Assembly: GCA_020250175.1 (NCBI GenBank)
Contig: JADCEN010000003.1
Span: 155,731 to 219,730 of the forward strand
From: Rhodobacter sp.
Lineage (GTDB): Bacteria > Pseudomonadota > Alphaproteobacteria > Rhodobacterales > Rhodobacteraceae
Direction: 5' to 3'
DNA: 64,000 nucleotides
The position numbers and the translations under genes were made by a program. A model generated the notes under the pieces. It had not been told where the DNA came from, made no database searches, and saw only the letters and a program-made list of their open reading frames with translations. Below, in pieces: positions 1 through 8,359 of the stretch; position 1 is the stretch's first letter; each line of letters opens with the position of its first letter.

Positions 1-1
1 C

Positions 2-442
2 ATGGAGATGGCCGACCTGATCCTGGTGAACAAGGCCGATGGCGATCTGCGCCCGGCGGCGCTGCGGACCCGCGCCGATTATGCCGACGCGCTGCGCCTG
101 CTGCGCCGGCGCCCGCAGGACCCCGAAGGTTTTCCCAAGGCGATGGCCGTCTCGGCCACCGAACGCGCCGGTCTGACCGAGGCCTGGGCCGAAATGCAGG
201 CGCTGGCAGCCTGGCGCAGGGATGGTGGCCACTGGCAGGCCCGCCGCGCCGCCCAGGCACGCCATGCCTTCGAGGACGAGGTGCGTCACGGCCTGCTGGC
301 CGCGCTGGCCAACAAGGCCGCGCAGGCCGAGATGGCGCGGCTGGGCCAGGCGGTGGAAGCCGGACAGACGACACCAGAGGCGGCCGCCGCCAGCCTTCTG
401 CGGCTGCTGGACCGGGCCGGGGACCCGCCTTCGGAAATCTGA
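2..442 (+). CDS. meaB: C-terminal part of MeaB/ArgK-family GTPase (cut by window edge)
   Basis: The reading frame is open at the left edge, so the ATG at base 2 is internal and the true start lies outside the window. The fragment begins with the G4 guanine-specificity motif (LVNKADGD) and continues into the helical C-terminal dimerisation arm seen in MeaB/ArgK proteins. Family members are G3E GTPases that protect and reload adenosylcobalamin-dependent methylmalonyl-CoA mutase; that role is known for the family and inferred here. About half of the usual protein (roughly 320 residues) is visible. No mutase gene is in the window, so it should lie to the left if the usual pairing holds. The alternative is another G3E GTPase, but the arm sequence fits MeaB best. 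Confidence 0.8.
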   Translation: MEMADLILVNKADGDLRPAALRTRADYADALRLLRRRPQDPEGFPKAMAVSATERAGLTEAWAEMQALAAWRRDGGHWQARRAAQARHAFEDEVRHGLLAALANKAAQAEMARLGQAVEAGQTTPEAAAASLLRLLDRAGDPPSEI

Positions 443-1624
443 TCTCGCGGCGGATTTGGATTGGCGTTGAGGGCTGACTCCCTGAAGGGAAGACGCGATG
501 ATGCCGGTTCTGTCGCTTCTGCGGGATGTTCCGGCCCGCCCGCACCGGGAACGCGGCGCATCATGACCTTCCGGCAAAGTGCTGAAAAAGTGCCCGCCGC
601 ATGGACCGCTGGCCAGAGAGCAGGAAACTGTTCCCCAGGCCCCCTGCGGTCTGGCCGGGGCCATCACCCCCGGCCGGGCGGGCAAACGCGCTGCATTTCG
701 GGGTCCGCCCGGAATGGCACCCCCTTTTCCCCGGATTGGGAAGTTTTCCCGCCCGGCAGGCGGCGGGGATGCTTGTTCAGCACCTTTCGGAAGGCGCTGG
801 AGATTGCTGTTTGTGCCTTTGGCTGTCGGCGATGCCGCTTCGCTTTGCCGCGAACCTGTCTGTCGCCGGACTTGGTTCCACAGGCTTCGCTCTGGCGTGT
901 CTTGCGGGCTGTTTCGCTGTCTGCGCCCTGGCCGCAGGGGGTGTCCTGGCGCGCAGCGCCATCCTGGGGATTGCGGCGGTCGTGGCGCGGGGCACGCTGA
1001 TCGGCAAGTCCTGCTTTCGGGGTGCCCCGGTTCCGGTGGCCCTGCCGGGGCCGCAGGCGGCAGGGCCGGTGCCGGTGGTGCCGGCGCACGACCTGACGGT
1101 GTCTTGCCGGGTTTTCACGCGGGTCATGACCGGGATGCGCAAGGGGCAGATGCCACATCGCATCCTTCGCAGGCCGGAACCGGGTGTGCCGGGTGCCGCG
1201 ATGATCTTATCTGCGGCCCCCGGTCTGTTCCACCACGGGTCTTGCCGTTCCGGCGGTGGCGAATGATTTCCCGCCATGTCCCGGGGGCCGCCGCCACGCC
1301 CCGCACGCTGTGTGCCGCCGGTGCTTGGCTGGCCACGCGGGCGGCAAGGCGTTGCATCCCGGCTTTGCTTCTGCAGGCGGGTCATGCATGGCCGTTGCCG
1401 CCCCTGGCCGGTTCTGCAGGCCAGGCCGCAGGCGGCAGGCGTAAGGATTGCCGCCGTTGCACTGGCCTGCCGCAGGCGGCATCTGTATCCCGGCCCGGCA
1501 ATACGGTATTGCACCGCAGGGCGTTTGCACGTCGGACCTGATCGTCGCGGCCGTCAGCATCCTGACCGTCACCCTGGTGATCGCCTGGATGCCGGACTGC
1601 GGTGCCGGGCGTTGAAAAGGAAGA
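443..1624. other. 1.2 kb stretch with no recognisable gene; contains a repeat copy
   Basis: Several overlapping ORFs of 180-320 codons run through here on both strands, but none has a recognisable domain, a good ribosome binding site or a convincing protein-like composition; the translations are rich in Pro, Gly, Arg and Cys as expected for out-of-frame GC-rich DNA. Bases about 681-782 match the dispersed intergenic repeat near 28.1 kb. I see no RNA gene or clear terminator. It may be decayed sequence. Confidence 0.5.
681..782 (+). repeat. Dispersed intergenic repeat, partial copy D
   Basis: This segment resembles bases about 28103-28206 along its whole length. Shared blocks include TTCCCGCCCGGCAGGCGG and AAACGCGCTG, with small indels and substitutions between. 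Both copies lie in the same orientation in gene-free DNA. Only the downstream part of the larger repeat is present; the two 9-bp-stem hairpins found in copies A and B are absent. Confidence 0.65.
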
Positions 1625-2458
1625 ATGATGAAGACATTGTCGGAAAACCGGGCCTTCGGCGGCATGCAGGGCGTTTACAGCCACGTGTCTTCCGCTTGCC
1701 GGTGCAACATGACCTTTGGCCTGTTCCTGCCTGCCGAGGCCGAGCGCGCGCCGGTGCCGGTGCTGTGGTACCTGTCGGGCCTGACCTGCACCCATGAGAA
1801 TGCCATGATCAAGGCCGGGGCGCAGAAATGGGCGGCAGAGGCGGGCGTGGCGCTGGTTTTCCCGGATACCTCGCCGCGTGGCGAAGGTGTTGCGGATGAT
1901 CCGGCGTATGATCTGGGGCAGGGGGCGGGGTTTTACGTCAATGCCACCGAAGCCCCCTGGGCACCCCATTTCCGCATGTGGGATTACGTGACAGACGAGT
2001 TGCCGCGCGTCCTGTTCAACGCCTTTCCCGTGGCTGAAGACCGCCAGAGCATCACCGGGCATTCGATGGGCGGGCACGGGGCCCTGACCGTGGCGATGAG
2101 CTTTCCGGGGCGGTTCCGGTCGGCGTCCGCCTTTGCGCCCATTGCCCATCCCACCGCATCGGACTGGGGCCGCAAGCAGTTCGCGGCCTATCTTGGGCCG
2201 GATGAGGCGAAATGGGCTGCGCATGATGCCACCCTGCTGATGCGCAGGCGCGGGTTTGACGGGCCGACCCTGATCGATCAGGGTACGCAGGATGCCAACC
2301 TGGACCTGCTGAAACCCGAAGCGCTGGCCGAAGCGATGGTGGCCCGGCGGCAGAACGGCGCGTTTCGCATGCAGAAGGGCTATGACCACAGCTATTTCTT
2401 CGTCGCCAGCTTCATGGAGGAGCATATGGGGTTCCACGCACAGGCGCTGTATGACTGA
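1625..2458 (+). CDS. fghA: S-formylglutathione hydrolase
   Basis: This is an esterase-D family alpha/beta hydrolase that releases formate and glutathione from S-formylglutathione, the last thiol-dependent step of formaldehyde detoxification in the cytoplasm. The family signature [12 protein letters not shown] is present near residue 50. The nucleophile sits in [10 protein letters not shown] around residue 147, the acid in DQGTQDANL and the catalytic histidine in GYDHSYFF near the C-terminus. Length (277 residues) is normal. AAGGAAG just upstream fits a start at the second ATG (1628) slightly better than at 1625. It heads a rightward run of five genes whose ends overlap. The partner alcohol dehydrogenase (adhI/flhA) is not in view. 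Confidence 0.95.
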   Translation: MMKTLSENRAFGGMQGVYSHVSSACRCNMTFGLFLPAEAERAPVPVLWYLSGLTCTHENAMIKAGAQKWAAEAGVALVFPDTSPRGEGVADDPAYDLGQGAGFYVNATEAPWAPHFRMWDYVTDELPRVLFNAFPVAEDRQSITGHSMGGHGALTVAMSFPGRFRSASAFAPIAHPTASDWGRKQFAAYLGPDEAKWAAHDATLLMRRRGFDGPTLIDQGTQDANLDLLKPEALAEAMVARRQNGAFRMQKGYDHSYFFVASFMEEHMGFHAQALYD

Positions 2459-2966
2459 GACGCGCCTCTTCATCGATGCCGATGCCTGCCCGGTAAGGCC
2501 CGAAGCGGAACGTGTGGTCACCCGGCTTGGCGTGCGGATGCTGGTGGTTTCAAACGGGGGCATCCGGCCTTCGGCCAACCCGCTGGTGGACAGCGTCTTT
2601 GTGGCCGACGGCCCGGACGCGGCCGACAGGTGGATCGCCGAACGCGCCGGGCCGCGCGATGTGGTCGTGACCGGCGACATTCCCCTGGCGGCGAAATGCC
2701 TGGCCGCCGGGGCGCGCGTGATCCGGCACAATGGCGAGGTGCTGAATGCGGCGAACATCGGCATGATCCTGGCCGCGCGCGATCTGGCCGCCGACCTGCG
2801 GGCCGCGGATCCGTTCCGGCAGGCAGGCGGCAGGATGTTTTCCAGGGCCGACCGGTCCCGCTTTCTGGATGTGCTGGACCGGATGCTGCGCGCGGCGCAG
2901 GCGGACCGGCCGCTGTCGCAGGCGGAACAGACACGAGGCCGGCCAGCCGGTTTGATCGGGGGGTGA
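2451..2966 (+). CDS. YaiI/YqxD family protein (DUF188)
   Basis: A 171-residue protein of the DUF188 (YaiI/YqxD) family with the hallmark DADACPV near its N-terminus and the conserved [15 protein letters not shown] block in the middle. The fold is PIN-like and a nuclease role has been suggested for the family, but the substrate is unknown. I place the start at the ATG that overlaps the fghA stop codon, because the longer ORF in the track only adds out-of-frame fghA sequence. The stop overlaps the GTG of the next gene, so it is probably translationally coupled to both neighbours. Confidence 0.9.
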   Translation: MTETRLFIDADACPVRPEAERVVTRLGVRMLVVSNGGIRPSANPLVDSVFVADGPDAADRWIAERAGPRDVVVTGDIPLAAKCLAAGARVIRHNGEVLNAANIGMILAARDLAADLRAADPFRQAGGRMFSRADRSRFLDVLDRMLRAAQADRPLSQAEQTRGRPAGLIGG

Positions 2967-3913
2967 CCGCCCAGCTTTCCCAGCCCCGCCGCCTTGCCCT
3001 GATCGGCATCTTTTCGGCCATCGGCGGATCGCTGGTGTTTTCGGTCAATGATGTGGCGATCAAGTTCCTGAGCGGGGACTACGCCCTGCACGAGGTTGTG
3101 CTGATCCGGTCCCTCATCGGCCTTGCGATGGTGGTTTGCCTGATGCTGCCGTTCCAGGGCGGGTTTGCGGCGCTGCGCACCTCGCGTCCGGGCACGCATC
3201 TGCTGCGGGGGCTGTGCGTGGTCGCATCGAACCTGTTCTACTTTCTGGGCCTGGCCGCCATGCCGCTGGCCGATGCCGTGGCGGTGTTTTTCGTGGCCCC
3301 GCTGATGATCACTGCCCTGTCCGTGCACTTGCTGGGTGAAAGGGTCGGCCCGCACCGCTGGTTTGCGGTCGGCCTTGGTCTGGCCGGCGTCATCGTGATG
3401 CTGCGCCCCGGCCCCACGACGTTTCATGCCGCCGCCCTTCTGCCGCTGGCCTCTGCCTTCTGCTATGCGCTGATGCACATGCTGACGCGCCGGATGGGCA
3501 TGGCGGAACGCGCCGTGACCATGGCCTTCTATGTGCAGGTGTCGTTCATCGTCGTCTGCCTGGCCATGGGGGCGGTCGTGGGCGACGGCCATCTTGCGCA
3601 GCAGAGCGATCCGTCGCTGGCCTTCCTGTTTCGGGGATGGACCTGGCCGGACCCGGCGGACTGGCCCATATTCCTGGCGTCGGGCAGCGCAAGCGCCCTG
3701 GGGGGATTGCTGATTGCCCAGGCCTACCGGCTGTGCGAGGCGGGGCTGGTCGCCCCGCTGGAATATGTCTCGATGCCGATGGCGATCCTCTGGGGGGTGG
3801 CGGTCTTTGGCACCTGGCCGGACAGAACCGCCTGGACGGGTATTGCGTTGATCTGTGGCGGCGGGCTTTACATGCTGTGGCGCGAGGCCAGGCACAGGGG
3901 AAAGACGGGATGA
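2963..3913 (+). CDS. EamA/DMT-superfamily transporter
   Basis: An inner-membrane protein of about 316 residues with ten hydrophobic segments arranged as two EamA repeats (for example [19 protein letters not shown] in the first and [19 protein letters not shown] in the second, a typical signature of the second repeat). Members export or import small metabolites; the substrate cannot be told from sequence. The GTG start at 2963 overlaps the stop of the DUF188 gene and gives a protein of family length; the longer ORF in the track begins inside the DUF188 gene and is rejected. The 3' end overlaps the HAD gene by ATGA. Confidence 0.9.
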   Translation: MTAQLSQPRRLALIGIFSAIGGSLVFSVNDVAIKFLSGDYALHEVVLIRSLIGLAMVVCLMLPFQGGFAALRTSRPGTHLLRGLCVVASNLFYFLGLAAMPLADAVAVFFVAPLMITALSVHLLGERVGPHRWFAVGLGLAGVIVMLRPGPTTFHAAALLPLASAFCYALMHMLTRRMGMAERAVTMAFYVQVSFIVVCLAMGAVVGDGHLAQQSDPSLAFLFRGWTWPDPADWPIFLASGSASALGGLLIAQAYRLCEAGLVAPLEYVSMPMAILWGVAVFGTWPDRTAWTGIALICGGGLYMLWREARHRGKTG

Positions 3914-4536
3914 CGCGACCGCAGGCGGTGATCTTTGACATCGGCAATGTGCTGATCGAATGGAACCCGGAACGCTATTACGACAGCCAGCTTGGCGAGG
4001 CGAAGCGCCAACGGCTGTTTGCCGAGGTTGATCTGTACGGCATGAACGACCGGATCGATGCGGGCGAGCCGTTTCGCGAGACGGTGCATGATCTGGCAGA
4101 CCGCACCCCCGCCTGGGCCGAGCAGATCCGCTGGTGGCATGACCGCTGGATTCACCTTGCCTCGCCCCGGATCGACAGGTCGGTGGCGCTGCTGCGGGCC
4201 CTGCGCCACAGCGGCGTGCCGGTGTTTGCGCTGTCGAACTTCGGCATCCAGAGCTTTGCCTATGCCGAAACCCGATATGAGTTCCTGGGCGAGTTAGACC
4301 GGCATTACATCTCGGGTCACATGGGGGTGACCAAGCCGAACCCCGAGATCTACCGAAAGGTCGAGGACGATTGCGGCCTGCCGCCCGGGGCCCTGCTGTT
4401 CACCGATGACCGCGCCGAAAACATTGCCGCTGCGCAGGCGCGCGGCTGGCAGGTGCATCTTTTCGACGGACCGGCAGGCTTTGCGCAGCGGCTGGTCGCG
4501 GCAGGTCTTCTTTCAGCAGCAGAGGCGGGGGCATGA
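3910..4536 (+). CDS. HAD-superfamily hydrolase, subfamily IA (YihX-like)
   Basis: A 208-residue haloacid-dehalogenase-like phosphatase. Motif I is VIFDIGNVL at residue 6, with Gly in place of the second Asp as in YihX-type enzymes. Motif II is ALSNFG, motif III the lysine in VTKPNPEIY, and motif IV FTDDRAENI. YihX-type members hydrolyse sugar phosphates such as glucose 1-phosphate; the substrate here is not determined. The ATG overlaps the previous stop as ATGA and the gene ends in another ATGA overlap, which settles the start and suggests coupled translation. Confidence 0.88.
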   Translation: MTRPQAVIFDIGNVLIEWNPERYYDSQLGEAKRQRLFAEVDLYGMNDRIDAGEPFRETVHDLADRTPAWAEQIRWWHDRWIHLASPRIDRSVALLRALRHSGVPVFALSNFGIQSFAYAETRYEFLGELDRHYISGHMGVTKPNPEIYRKVEDDCGLPPGALLFTDDRAENIAAAQARGWQVHLFDGPAGFAQRLVAAGLLSAAEAGA

Positions 4537-5447
4537 GGATGGACGTCATCGGGCCAGAGGCCGAGGCCTGCCTGTCATGGGACGGGCTGGTGCAGGCCCT
4601 GATCGCCGGGCACGGTCTGCCCCGCGCTGCGATTGCCGATACCTTTCTGTATCGGGGCAAGGATACGCAGCTGAACCGCGCCGCCTGGATCGACGGGCTG
4701 GGGCAGCTGGTGAAGACCGCCACGATCTTTCCCGGCAATCCGGCGCAAGGAAAGCCCACGGTCAACGGCGGCGTCTGCCTGTATGGCGATGCGACGGGAG
4801 AGCTGGAGGCAGTGATCGACTTTCACCTTGTCACCAAATGGAAAACCGCCGGCGACAGCCTGTTGTCGGCGCGCCAGCTTGCCCGGCCCGACAGCCGCAA
4901 TATTCTGATCCTGGGGGCGGGCACTGTGGCCCGGTCGATGGTGGAGGCCTATCGCAGCGCCTTTCCGCAGGCGCAGTTCACCTTCTGGAACCGCAGCCCG
5001 GCGGGGGCAACGGCGCTGGCGGCAGCCACCGGCGGCACTGCCACGGCCGATCTGGAACAGGCGGTGCGCCAGGCCGACATCATCGCCACCGCCACGATGA
5101 GCCATGATCCGCTGGTGCTGGGCGACTGGCTGCAACCCGGCACCCACCTGGATCTGATCGGTGCCTACCGCCCCGACATGCGCGAGGTGGATGATACCGC
5201 CCTGACCCGCGCCCGCATCTTCGTGGATGCCCGCGCCACGACGGTTGACCATATCGGAGAGCTGAAAGACCCCATCGCGCGCGGGGTCATTTCCGAAAGC
5301 GATGTGGTGGCGGATTTCTACGACCTGGCGAAAGGCACCTATGACCGGCGCGGGCCGGAGGAGATCACCCTCGCCAAAAACGGCGGCGGCGCACATCTGG
5401 ACCTGATGACGGCGGGGTATATTCTGGGGGCGTGGCGGGGGCGGTAA
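4533..5447 (+). CDS. Ornithine cyclodeaminase / mu-crystallin family protein
   Basis: A 304-residue NAD(P)-dependent enzyme of the ornithine cyclodeaminase/mu-crystallin family. The Rossmann glycine motif is ILGAGTVARS around residue 128, and the family block HLDLIGAYRPDMREVD follows in the second half. Relatives catalyse ornithine to proline, reduce cyclic imines or act as alanine or ectoine-related dehydrogenases, so the exact reaction is open. It is last in the overlapping fghA run. The next gene to the right has a different base composition and its own ribosome binding site, so the operon probably ends here. Confidence 0.9.
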   Translation: MRMDVIGPEAEACLSWDGLVQALIAGHGLPRAAIADTFLYRGKDTQLNRAAWIDGLGQLVKTATIFPGNPAQGKPTVNGGVCLYGDATGELEAVIDFHLVTKWKTAGDSLLSARQLARPDSRNILILGAGTVARSMVEAYRSAFPQAQFTFWNRSPAGATALAAATGGTATADLEQAVRQADIIATATMSHDPLVLGDWLQPGTHLDLIGAYRPDMREVDDTALTRARIFVDARATTVDHIGELKDPIARGVISESDVVADFYDLAKGTYDRRGPEEITLAKNGGGAHLDLMTAGYILGAWRGR

Positions 5448-5662
5448 CGGCCTTCGGACAGTCTCAAGTTCAAGTGATAGCTATCGGCAGACCTCACCCC
5501 ATTGAGCGAAATGTGATTCCAACATCTCAAAAACGCGTGCGGTCGTGCAGCCACTCCGTCATCTTCGTCCTTGCCAGTCGGCACGGGCGAGCTTCAATTA
5601 ATGTCACAAAACGAAATCATAACTGCCACGACAATGTACATTTGAGGCACTTGGAGGGGTTA

Positions 5663-6676
5663 ATGCAATTCGAGTACACGGAGCCACAAACTGAATTCGA
5701 AATCCTGGTTGGCGGCCATCGAAGCATAAACATGTTTGGCCGGATAGACCCCGGCGATGACCGGAAATTTGACGATTTCTTGAATAGGGTCACGCCGCCA
5801 CCCAGGACAGAAGTATACATAAACTCACCTGGTGGCGACGTGGAGGCGGCCATTGCAATCGGACGGATGATAAGAGACGCTTGGTATAGCACCTCCATTG
5901 GCCAGATAGTGTTGAGGCCAAATCCTCTTGAACCTTGGCGGGTACCCCGGGAGTATCTTCCGGGGCAGTGCATAAGTGCGGCAACTTTGGCCTACTTGGG
6001 CGGACGCCTTAGGCATATTCGGGATGGTTCAAAGTTTGGCGTCCACCAGTTTTCTTACCGCGACCCCACGCCGGAGCACATCGGACACTCGCAAATTCTC
6101 TCAACCAAGATCGCAAAATTCTTGATGGACATGGGGATAAAGCCTGAGTTCATGGAGGTCTCGTCGGCGGTACCTGGGAACGACCTTAAGCTACTGGGCG
6201 ATGAAGAGCTTGCAGCTCTGGGAGTTGTGACCGGCGGGCAAACAGGTGTGGTTTGGTCGGTCGAGTCGCGCAATAGCATGATGTACGTAAAGGGCGAGCG
6301 CGACTCGATCTATGGCCATCACAAGGTCATGCTCTGCTTCTCAAAACATACTGGCTTCATGTTCTGGGCAGTCGTGGAAGCGCAGGGCCGGCACGAAGAA
6401 CTGTGCAGCTTTGCGCTTGTTGAGATCGTGCTAGACGGAGAGCAAACGCGGATCGACATTTCGCAAAGATGCGACCGTCAATTGGTCGGCATCTACGTCA
6501 ACGTTCTCGCTAAGATAACGGAAGCTGAAGCGGAAAAGATAAGCAAATCCAATAGTTTCGGCATTCAAATCAGGTTTGGCAGCGAAGCGCCCGTTTTTTT
6601 TGGTGTCAGCGCGATTTCAACAGAGGGTGGGAAAGACATGCTAGACACCTTTTACCAGACGCTTTGCAAGGAATAG
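5663..6676 (+). CDS. ClpP-fold (crotonase-like) serine protease-like orphan protein
   Basis: A 337-residue protein whose first half resembles ClpP/SppA-type proteins. [18 protein letters not shown] corresponds to the oxyanion glycine block, [14 protein letters not shown] to the nucleophile-serine helix and FGVHQF to the catalytic-histidine strand. The second half (from about residue 190) has no fold I recognise. I chose ATG 5663 because GGAGGGG lies just upstream. The longer track ORF starts inside the previous gene. Codon use is clearly poorer in G/C at third positions than in the flanking genes, and it lies between a chromosomal operon and the 3' end of a tRNA, both signs of acquisition. 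No signal peptide is evident. Whether it is an active peptidase or a pseudo-enzyme is unknown. Confidence 0.75.
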   Translation: MQFEYTEPQTEFEILVGGHRSINMFGRIDPGDDRKFDDFLNRVTPPPRTEVYINSPGGDVEAAIAIGRMIRDAWYSTSIGQIVLRPNPLEPWRVPREYLPGQCISAATLAYLGGRLRHIRDGSKFGVHQFSYRDPTPEHIGHSQILSTKIAKFLMDMGIKPEFMEVSSAVPGNDLKLLGDEELAALGVVTGGQTGVVWSVESRNSMMYVKGERDSIYGHHKVMLCFSKHTGFMFWAVVEAQGRHEELCSFALVEIVLDGEQTRIDISQRCDRQLVGIYVNVLAKITEAEAEKISKSNSFGIQIRFGSEAPVFFGVSAISTEGGKDMLDTFYQTLCKE

Positions 6677-6795
6677 CTTGGGCTTCAGATACTCATGATA
6701 CCCTATTAGAGACTTCGACTCCCTTCCGTTCCATCTCTCTCCACTTGGCGGTTTGTCTGTGGATTCGCATTGTCGTTGATCTTCCGGGATAAATC

Positions 6796-6872
6796 TGGTC
6801 GGAGCGAGAGGATTCGAACCTCCGACCCCCTGCTCCCGAAGCAGGTGCGCTACCAGGCTGCGCTACGCTCCG
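6796..6872 (-). tRNA. tRNA-Pro (anticodon CGG), CCA encoded
   Basis: Read on the minus strand the 77-base gene folds as a standard cloverleaf. The acceptor stem CGGAGCG pairs with CGCTCCG, followed by A and a genomically encoded CCA. The D arm contains AGCCTGGTAGC, the anticodon loop TTCGGGA gives CGG, and the T arm has GGTTCGAATCC. The 3' end points toward the ClpP-like orphan and the 5' end toward an ISAs1 transposase remnant, which makes this a likely integration site. Confidence 0.95.
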
Positions 6873-6936
6873 ACCTTGGCGGTGGGGTAAACCGAACGCC
6901 GGGGCAATGCAAGGGGGCGCGGGCGGCTATTCAGGG

Positions 6937-7725
6937 CTATCGCATTCGCCCGAGGATGGTTCTTGCGACGTCGCCGGACCATCCTGCGTCTTTGCGTCTG
7001 GCGGGAGACGGGGAGTTTGGGGCGGGCTTTTCGCAGGAGGTTGAGGGTAAGCTTTCGCAGAAGGCTGCGGTTTTCCGCCCCGTTTTCCTTTGCGGTTGCG
7101 GGCGCGGTCCTCGTCGAAAGCCACATCCAGCACCCGGTAGGGGCTGTTCCCGATCAATCAACGGGTGCCTGCGGCTTTCGCGACGGCTTCGGATGTCAGC
7201 CGGGCCGGGGAGACATGGAAGCGTGTGGCCGTGGCCGTGCTCTCGCCGATCTGGCGACCGGACGGGACGCAGGCGATCACGGACAGGCCGGGCAGGCCCG
7301 GCCTGTCCGTGCAGCGGCGGCCCGTCACCACATGCAGGGGCGCGCGTCCCGCCGCGCGGTCGAACGACCGGCGCAGCGTCTTGCCACTGGTCGCCAGCAC
7401 CCCCGGCCCATCGGCACCGGACCGTCCAGAAAGGTATCAAACACCCGCGCGAATGCCTGCGCCTCCCGCAGCCGGACCAGCCGGCTGAACGTGTCATGGC
7501 TCGGCAACCCATTCTCAAGGCCAGAAATTCCTGCAGCAGACGCACCCGACCCTCGGCGAACCGGGCAAAACCCACACAACTCTCCGCCCCGCAGACCAAG
7601 GCCGCCTGTGCGGTCACCAGCATGTCCAAATGGGAATGGCGTTGCGCATTCTCTGTACCGGGATCAGGCACTTGACGAGAAAGCGTGATCAGTGACGGCA
7701 TCGGCCCCACCTTCAGGAACCGCAA
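6937..7725 (-). pseudogene. Decayed ISAs1-family transposase
   Basis: Pieces of an ISAs1 (H-repeat-associated) DDE transposase occur in order on the minus strand but in different frames. Near 7560-7700 there is CGAESCVGFARFAEG, near 7480-7520 LENGLPSHDTFSRL, near 7340-7400 GKTLRRSFDRAAGRAPLHVV, near 7180-7260 RFHVSPARLTSEAV, near 7100-7130 RVLDVAFDEDRARNRKG, and the tail resembles the family end ARSILGQMR. Intact members have about 370 residues. Here at least three frameshifts and a gap of roughly 120 residues after HVVT (the core carrying catalytic acids) show that it cannot be functional. Terminal inverted repeats were not identified. Confidence 0.8.
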
Positions 7726-7789
7726 CCGGACTCCAATTCAGCCCAAAGCGCCACCTTCACATCTGAAATGCGATTCCCCTCCCGTTGCG

Positions 7790-7985
7790 CTGTGGCAAAG
7801 GCGATGGCCTTTGCCATGGCAGCGGGGTCCGACCTTTCGCCCCCGTCTCCGGGCGGGACCCGGCCGGGGCTTTGGCCCCCCGGCGGGCGTGCCGCACGCA
7901 CCGCGCGGGTGGAAAGGTTTCCGGCTTTCCGTATCCGGCGGCCCTTGCGGCCGGTACTTCGCGCTACCCTTCCAGGCGGGGAAAC
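7790..7985 (-). repeat. Dispersed intergenic hairpin repeat, copy C (inverted)
   Basis: This copy is the inverted form of the repeats at 27.9 kb and 63.7 kb. A 9-bp perfect stem, GGCAAAGGC at 7794-7802 and GCCTTTGCC at 7807-7815 with loop GATG, is the reverse complement of the stem in copy A (loop CATC). Farther right, CGGCCGGGGCTTTGGCCCCC is an imperfect version of the second hairpin. It lies between the transposase remnant and the Rieske remnant. Confidence 0.7.
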
Positions 7986-7987
7986 GG

Positions 7988-8359
7988 ATGGCCTCGGTCT
8001 GTGCCTGTGACGCCGAAGCGCTGGACGCCGGGGGTGTGACCCGGTTCGACCATGCCGGGTGCCGCTTTGCCCCATGCCCGAAGGGCGGGCGCGAGGTGTT
8101 CTGCACCCGGGGGCAGGGCCCGCAGGACGGCGCGCATCTGGCCCGTGGCCCGGTGCAGGGCAGTCTGATCGAATGCCCGCACGAGGGATGTGTTTACGAC
8201 CTGCGCGACGGACGACCACGGGGCGGGCCTGCACGGGTGCCGCTGGCCGTCCGTCCGGCGCGGATCATTGGCGGGCGGGCGCAGGTCGATCTTACGGGGG
8301 AATGCGGGTCACTTTGGCTTGACGATCCCGGAAAAGCCTGCGACCGCCAGCAGGCTTAA
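7988..8359 (+). pseudogene. Degenerate Rieske-type [2Fe-2S] ferredoxin (MocE-like)
   Basis: The 123-codon frame aligns by eye with MocE/anthranilate-dioxygenase-type Rieske ferredoxins: VTRFDHAGCRFA, then HLARGPVQGSLIECP, then VYDLRDG and a closing IIGGRAQVDL. Functional members bind the cluster with C-x-H and C-x2-H. Here the first pair is missing (a GQGPQDGAHLA stretch stands where CTHE normally is) and the second reads CPH with one residue lost, so a normal cluster could not form. The frame runs past the usual end into the 3' part of the opposite-strand gene. I read this as a decayed gene rather than a new variant, but a diverged protein is possible. Confidence 0.55.

Noticed and set aside
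1382-3895. 837-residue antisense ORF opposite fghA and neighbours
   Set aside because: It overlaps four well-supported genes; its His/Arg/Gln-rich translation is the usual antisense product of GC-rich coding DNA.
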